From Marthasterias glacialis (taxonomy: Eukaryota; Echinodermata; Asteroidea; Forcipulatida; Asteriidae): 64,000 nt of DNA. Shown here piece after piece: positions 59,541 to 64,000 of this stretch. The stretch covers positions 16,459,903 through 16,523,902 of the forward strand of contig OU452229.1 in assembly GCA_911728455.2 (NCBI GenBank), read 5' to 3'. Every line of letters starts with the position of its first letter. The stretch's first letter is position 1. The notes under the pieces were generated by a model, which was given only the letters and a program-made list of their open reading frames with translations, made no database searches and was not told where the DNA came from. The position numbers and the translations under genes were made by a program.

Positions 59541-60839
59541 TGGGGATGGCAGTGGTGGTGCTAAGGTTAAGGTAGACGAAGGTGATAATGGTGCTTGTCG
59601 CTGTCGTTTGAACAGTCGACGGTAGGGCCAGGGAGTGGTGTATGAGATTAGTGATTTTTGTGTTGATGATATTAATTTTGGTAGTAGTGTTGATTGACGG
59701 TGATGGTGATGATGGTGATGGTGGTACAACGGTAGATGTGATGGTTTTGGTAACAATAAAAAGGGGCTGCCGATGATGTTGATACAGTTGATATTAAGGG
59801 TGGGATGTTAAAGTTGATGTTTAGGGTGGTATGTTAATTGAGATGATGAAGCGGGTTGTAAAAGTGGTGGTAAAGTTAATGGTGGAAGCGAAGGCGCCTG
59901 AAATGGTATTTGTAGTGACTAAGACTGAGAAGGTATTTTTTTTTTTATAAAAGGATCATAACGTTGATGGAAATGGTGAAAGTGAATGTGTTGTTGATTA
60001 TGACCAGGTTGATGTAGCGATTGTAGGCAGTGGTGACTGTATGTTGTTTGTAGAGTTAATGGTGATCGTAATTCGTTTTGAAGTTATTGTAACAGCGATG
60101 TTGGCGATATTGGTTGTGGGGGTGTACCGAGGGGGATGAAGATGGTAAATATGGTGGTGACTTGATTGTGGCATGATATGCCGAATGTGGTGAGATGCCT
60201 GTTCACCACCATCGCCAGTCTCATTCATTCAGTCGTATTCAAAAGCTCAACCGAACGAGCCGGCGCTACGACTGTGATAAATTCGAGTATCCCCACAGGT
60301 GGAATCGACGACAATTGACAATGACATTATTTTATTCCTGCGGTTTGAAATGCCACAGTGTTGAAATTGAACTAACTGCATTTTGACAGGATTGCTTTGC
60401 CGTCATATCTTTATAGCTCCCATTCAAAAGCCAGTGTATACAGAAAGCCATAGAAATGACGGCTATTCTGGACTAATGATAAACGGGTTCCATTCAAGCC
60501 ATACTGGGGGTTGAAAGGGGAACCCTCGTCACGCGTGGATGAGAAAAAAGCTTTTCGCAAAACACACAAGAGAGGAATATTTATGGCGAATTTTGGCTTT
60601 GTCATCTTTTTGGCTTTGCCAGTCCCTTTGTGGATCTGGAAAAATGATACCGCTATGGCACCTCTGCCTGTGAACTGGGGGTATAGTTTATACCACCGTT
60701 TGCGGGAGACAAGCTTTCAACTGTAACTTATTATGGAATATCGATACAATCACTGTGTCATGTTCGACTTGGTGTGTGTGTGTGTGTGCCACCCGTTCAC
60801 ATGTACTTGCAACTTGCCCAGAGGACACGATGCTGGTCG
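59541..60839. other. Intergenic DNA, GTGATGGT-rich then ordinary
   Basis: 59540-60190 is rich in decayed GATGGTG and GGTGGT words, probably the worn flank of the adjacent array. A (TG) run lies at 60773-60787. No gene supported. Confidence 0.45.
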
Positions 60840-61260
60840 GAAGATCTACAGCGTGAAGTCTGAATGTTCACCTCTACTTGCTTGATTTAGATCGGCCTTG
60901 AAACAATCTGAAACAATCCCGCGAAATAAAAGGTGAACTTTCCCACCGCGGCGGCGAACTAACTCGGCAAACCCTCGCTTCGGATGAAACATTGTTATGG
61001 GGTACGGACCCGACAAGCCCTCCCACAAGACTCAGCAACCAAGGAGCCCCGATTCTTAACCAGGTTCGCCCCTGTGACCAAGGAGGGTATCCGACGGCGA
61101 GGGACACCGCGCCTTTCATCCAAAAAGGTGAGAATTTATGCCCCCTCTGACACGCCTCGCGTGAGTCGGCCAGGCGGCTTTTGCACCTTGCCATTGAAAC
61201 CTGTAATTAAATGCTAGATCTGTGGCGTCTACTGTGCGTGCCAGTCTGGGGAAGAGGGGG
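60840..61260. other. G/C-rich unassigned block
   Basis: CpG-rich DNA (GCGGCGGCGAAC, CCGACGGCGAGG) with frames open on both strands (60984-61217 +, 60874-61194 -). AAAAAGGTGAGAATT near 61121 resembles a splice donor. Candidate regulatory element or non-coding exon; no domain in any frame. Confidence 0.25.
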
Positions 61261-63194
61261 TGACACTGTGAGCCGGAGCTAATACGTGATCTGGGGTGCA
61301 TATTTTGGGGTTGTAAATCGATCATTTGGCTTGAACTAAAAACGTCTACGTACAATAGAAAAAGGGCTCCGTTTTTTTCGGCATGTTTGTGTGAATTTTC
61401 ACCAAAGAGGTGAGTGAAAGTCGGGATCATTTTGTTTTTAGATTGTAGGTAAAATAATGTTCACAATGATTCAGGTAGTTTTAATACAACTGGAACTCAG
61501 TTGTGAAATTTCAGTTATATTGAGCATCGTTTCTCGTTAGCTTGCCCACACCACATCAGCTTGTTACTGCTGTTGATGTTGATGTTGTTATTTTGTTTTT
61601 AATATTAAGTAATCCAATGTGTCAAACTAATTAAGCTCAGAAAACCCATGTCCTTGAAATTGCTAATGTCCACGCTCTTGAGTCTGCTCCGAAGCATCAG
61701 ACCACACCCTGTAGGGGGAACATGTGTATTTTGGTCACCTCTGTAAAGTTAGCATTGAACTATCATCATCACTTGGGGACAAGATTAAAAAAAAAAAAAA
61801 AAAAAAAAAAAACTTTCACATCAACTTTCAGACATCTCTTAGAACAACGTGAAGATATCCAGTATTATCCTGGTCTCGTGTTGAGAATTCACTGATATAA
61901 TAAATGGCTTGATAGGTATTCAAGAACCATAAACTATAATAATGGGTGCAGTTCATCACCATTTCAAGTTGGAAAAGCTCGCATGGCGAGCACAAGGGCC
62001 TAATAGAACTTGACGTGTTTCCTGCGTTTAAGAGCCATTACGGGCTAAGTGGTGATCGTTACGCCTAATAAAGTACGCTAACATGTTGCCCCTCTCGTAA
62101 TCAACGGAAAATTATTTAATATAGCACACTTTATACAATAAATGGGCAGGGGGCCGCTGTGTAAGAGCTGCGTTTGACCATTAATCTCCGCCGATGAAAA
62201 GTGAAATGAATGGCATTTTGTGGTATTCCTCGTAGTTTTTGCTATAGACCTTCGACGGAGCGCAGTCAAATCAATGACAGAGTCAGGTTTGTGCTTTTAG
62301 TGTCAGTATCACAGGTAACTAGTCATTTATTTTGATGTTGATTTGCCCCCCCCCCCCCGTCTCTCTCTCTCTCCCCTCAGGGTGAATGAAACTGAGCACC
62401 AAAATAGAATACAAATATATTTTCACATTATTTGCAAAGTTTGTAAACGTTGCTTGGATGGAACGACGCCAATGGCAGAATACAGCGGCACAGTGTACTG
62501 TTCATCGATGGTGAGATTTGTGGCCGCGTTATACAGGTTCCATAAAGAGCCAGCCTTCTGGTATACTCTGTGTTAAGCTGGCATGGGATGACCGTATACA
62601 TAACAGGTCTTCTCGTAGTCACATAACAATCTGACATAAAAACAAAACTATCGGTGTTTAACTTATCACGGTGTTCAATTTATAGTGGTGTTTAAATGAA
62701 CGAATTGCTTCTCGTGAACACTGGTGGGTTTTTTTCATTCGTCAAAAGAAGAATAATCTATGTTTTTAGATATTTACAGTTATATGACACCAATAAGTAT
62801 CTGCTGTGACGAATCACTTGACATAATAGTAAGTCATTTACAAACAACATTGTAATAGGGCCTATAATTTATAAAAAACAAATCCGCACAGTCAGATATC
62901 AATTTATTTCGTTGAAATCGGGCACAGCCATGTATGGTTTTTCCGGGGCAATCATTTTCTACGTGGTTTGCTCACCTCTAATCCGTGTACGATCACGATG
63001 GGTTTACAATCACCGACTCAGGGGAATAGCTCATTACGTTAGCCGATGGACCGTCTCCACTTCGCCAAAAAGAGCGGCATGACCTAAATATTAAATTATT
63101 ACAGGAGTTCTCGGAATTGATTGATTGACACCAATCCTGAAATGTTATGCATAATTATCCACAGGTAAACACAACATAAAACTCTGCGCTCTCA

Positions 63195-63225
<31 letters not shown>

Positions 63226-63810
63226 GATCCATTCAAGACCAAAGGATTATAACTAATAAATGAAGTGGTACGAACTCCGTAAAGGTTCGGTTGCACAAAA
63301 TCTATATGAATTATTATTCAAGCCCTAACCCTAAGCAGACAAATTAGCGAGAACCATGTTGTGCATTTGATGTTATCATCTAAAAATCCTTTTTCAAAAT
63401 CAGACCCTACTTCACAAATGCTGGTAGATCACAACAACGTTTATGTGTATCAATAATAATAAGAAGAAGAATAATACTATTAATAAAATAACAAATACAT
63501 AAATACACAAAATAAAATAAACAAAGTAAAAATAAAAAACGCACCAAACTTAATTCTTCGTATAAAAACTAGAATAGATTGGCCAGTGACAGACGATTGA
63601 AAAATATAAACATGCCATTAATTGGGTCACGGTGCAATTATGAAAATATGAGAAGCATCCACACTGGAAATAAATAATATTGGAGACTTCAATCTGCACT
63701 TATTGGTTGTTGTTTCTAGTGATATCACGGTTAGTTTTTGATACATAAGTGTAGTAAAGCGATCCTGAATTCAACACAATAACAGTTCCCATATCATCAC
63801 CCTGTTACCC
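61261..63810. other. Intergenic DNA with homopolymers
   Basis: A-tract 61788-61811, C-tract with (CT)n 62346-62374 and T-tract 63198-63223. No gene supported. Confidence 0.45.
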
Positions 63811-63839
63811 TCAATCCAATTGTCTTCACACGAATTCAA

Positions 63840-64000
63840 GACGGCATGACGAGCCACGGTGTAGTGACAACGAGAGAGAGAGGGAGAGGGTGCGAAAACT
63901 TTGTCGTCATGGGGCCGGGCCGTACGGCTGGCCCGACGGGTGAAAACTCCACCTTCTCGCTGCCTCGGAGTCTCTGGCCCCCGGCTGTAGTAATTACTCA
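63840..64000. other. G/C-rich block at the window edge
   Basis: GA-rich then CpG-rich sequence (GGGGCCGGGCCGTACGGC near 63911) ending in TAATTACTCA, with TAATTA a homeodomain core. Cut by the window end, so its nature is open. Confidence 0.2.

Noticed and set aside
58797..59756. Long frames on both strands (up to 286 codons) with poly-Asp/Gly, poly-Ser/Pro or poly-His
   Set aside because: They are translations of the GATGGT/GAGGAT array in different frames; no non-repeat domain is present.

Overview
The window is animal genomic DNA, A/T-rich and full of microsatellites, foldback elements and degenerate retroposons. It carries one protein-coding gene that I can support: a two-exon central-class Hox gene on the + strand. 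The homeodomain (C at position 4, Y at 22, ELSH in helix 2, MKYKKEN at the end), an N-terminal SSYFVN motif and a hexapeptide just before the intron fit an ambulacrarian Hox7. The frequent TAGGCCT-type words and the repeat families (SURF-like tRNA SINE, Penelope-type fragments) suggest an echinoderm. I cannot settle the class from sequence alone; a sea star or sea cucumber is plausible.

Layout. 1-3751 is upstream intergenic DNA with a G/C-richer block (about 640-1140) and a duplicated tRNA-derived repeat (2321-2786). A 100-N assembly gap sits at 3752-3851, only 255 bp before the Hox start codon. Exon 1 is 4107-4611, the intron is 4612-12843 (8.2 kb, phase 1) and exon 2 is 12844-13169. The spliced product is 276 residues. 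A long 3' UTR may run to an AATAAA at 16156, with two Pumilio-type sites just upstream. From about 16.2 kb to the end (nearly 48 kb) I find no convincing coding exon. This fits the sparse spacing of a Hox cluster, with the next Hox gene lying outside the window.

The non-coding part is still informative. There are four copies of a CACTG-ended foldback element, a probable MULE-like element with 8/9-bp target duplication, two near-perfect hairpins, several tandem arrays, and Penelope-like fragments. One Penelope-like fragment carries a hammerhead-like core. Others carry a hairpin with the exact sequence of the histone mRNA 3' stem-loop. Candidate regulatory sites include a 21-nt sequence shared exactly between the Hox intron and DNA 42 kb away, a DR1 nuclear-receptor site with a CRE, a CTCF-like site, and G/C-rich blocks that may be promoters or conserved elements. 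One of these blocks (46640-47040) could be a 5' non-coding exon. No operon, CRISPR or bacterial feature is present. All regulatory calls are motif-level and unproven.
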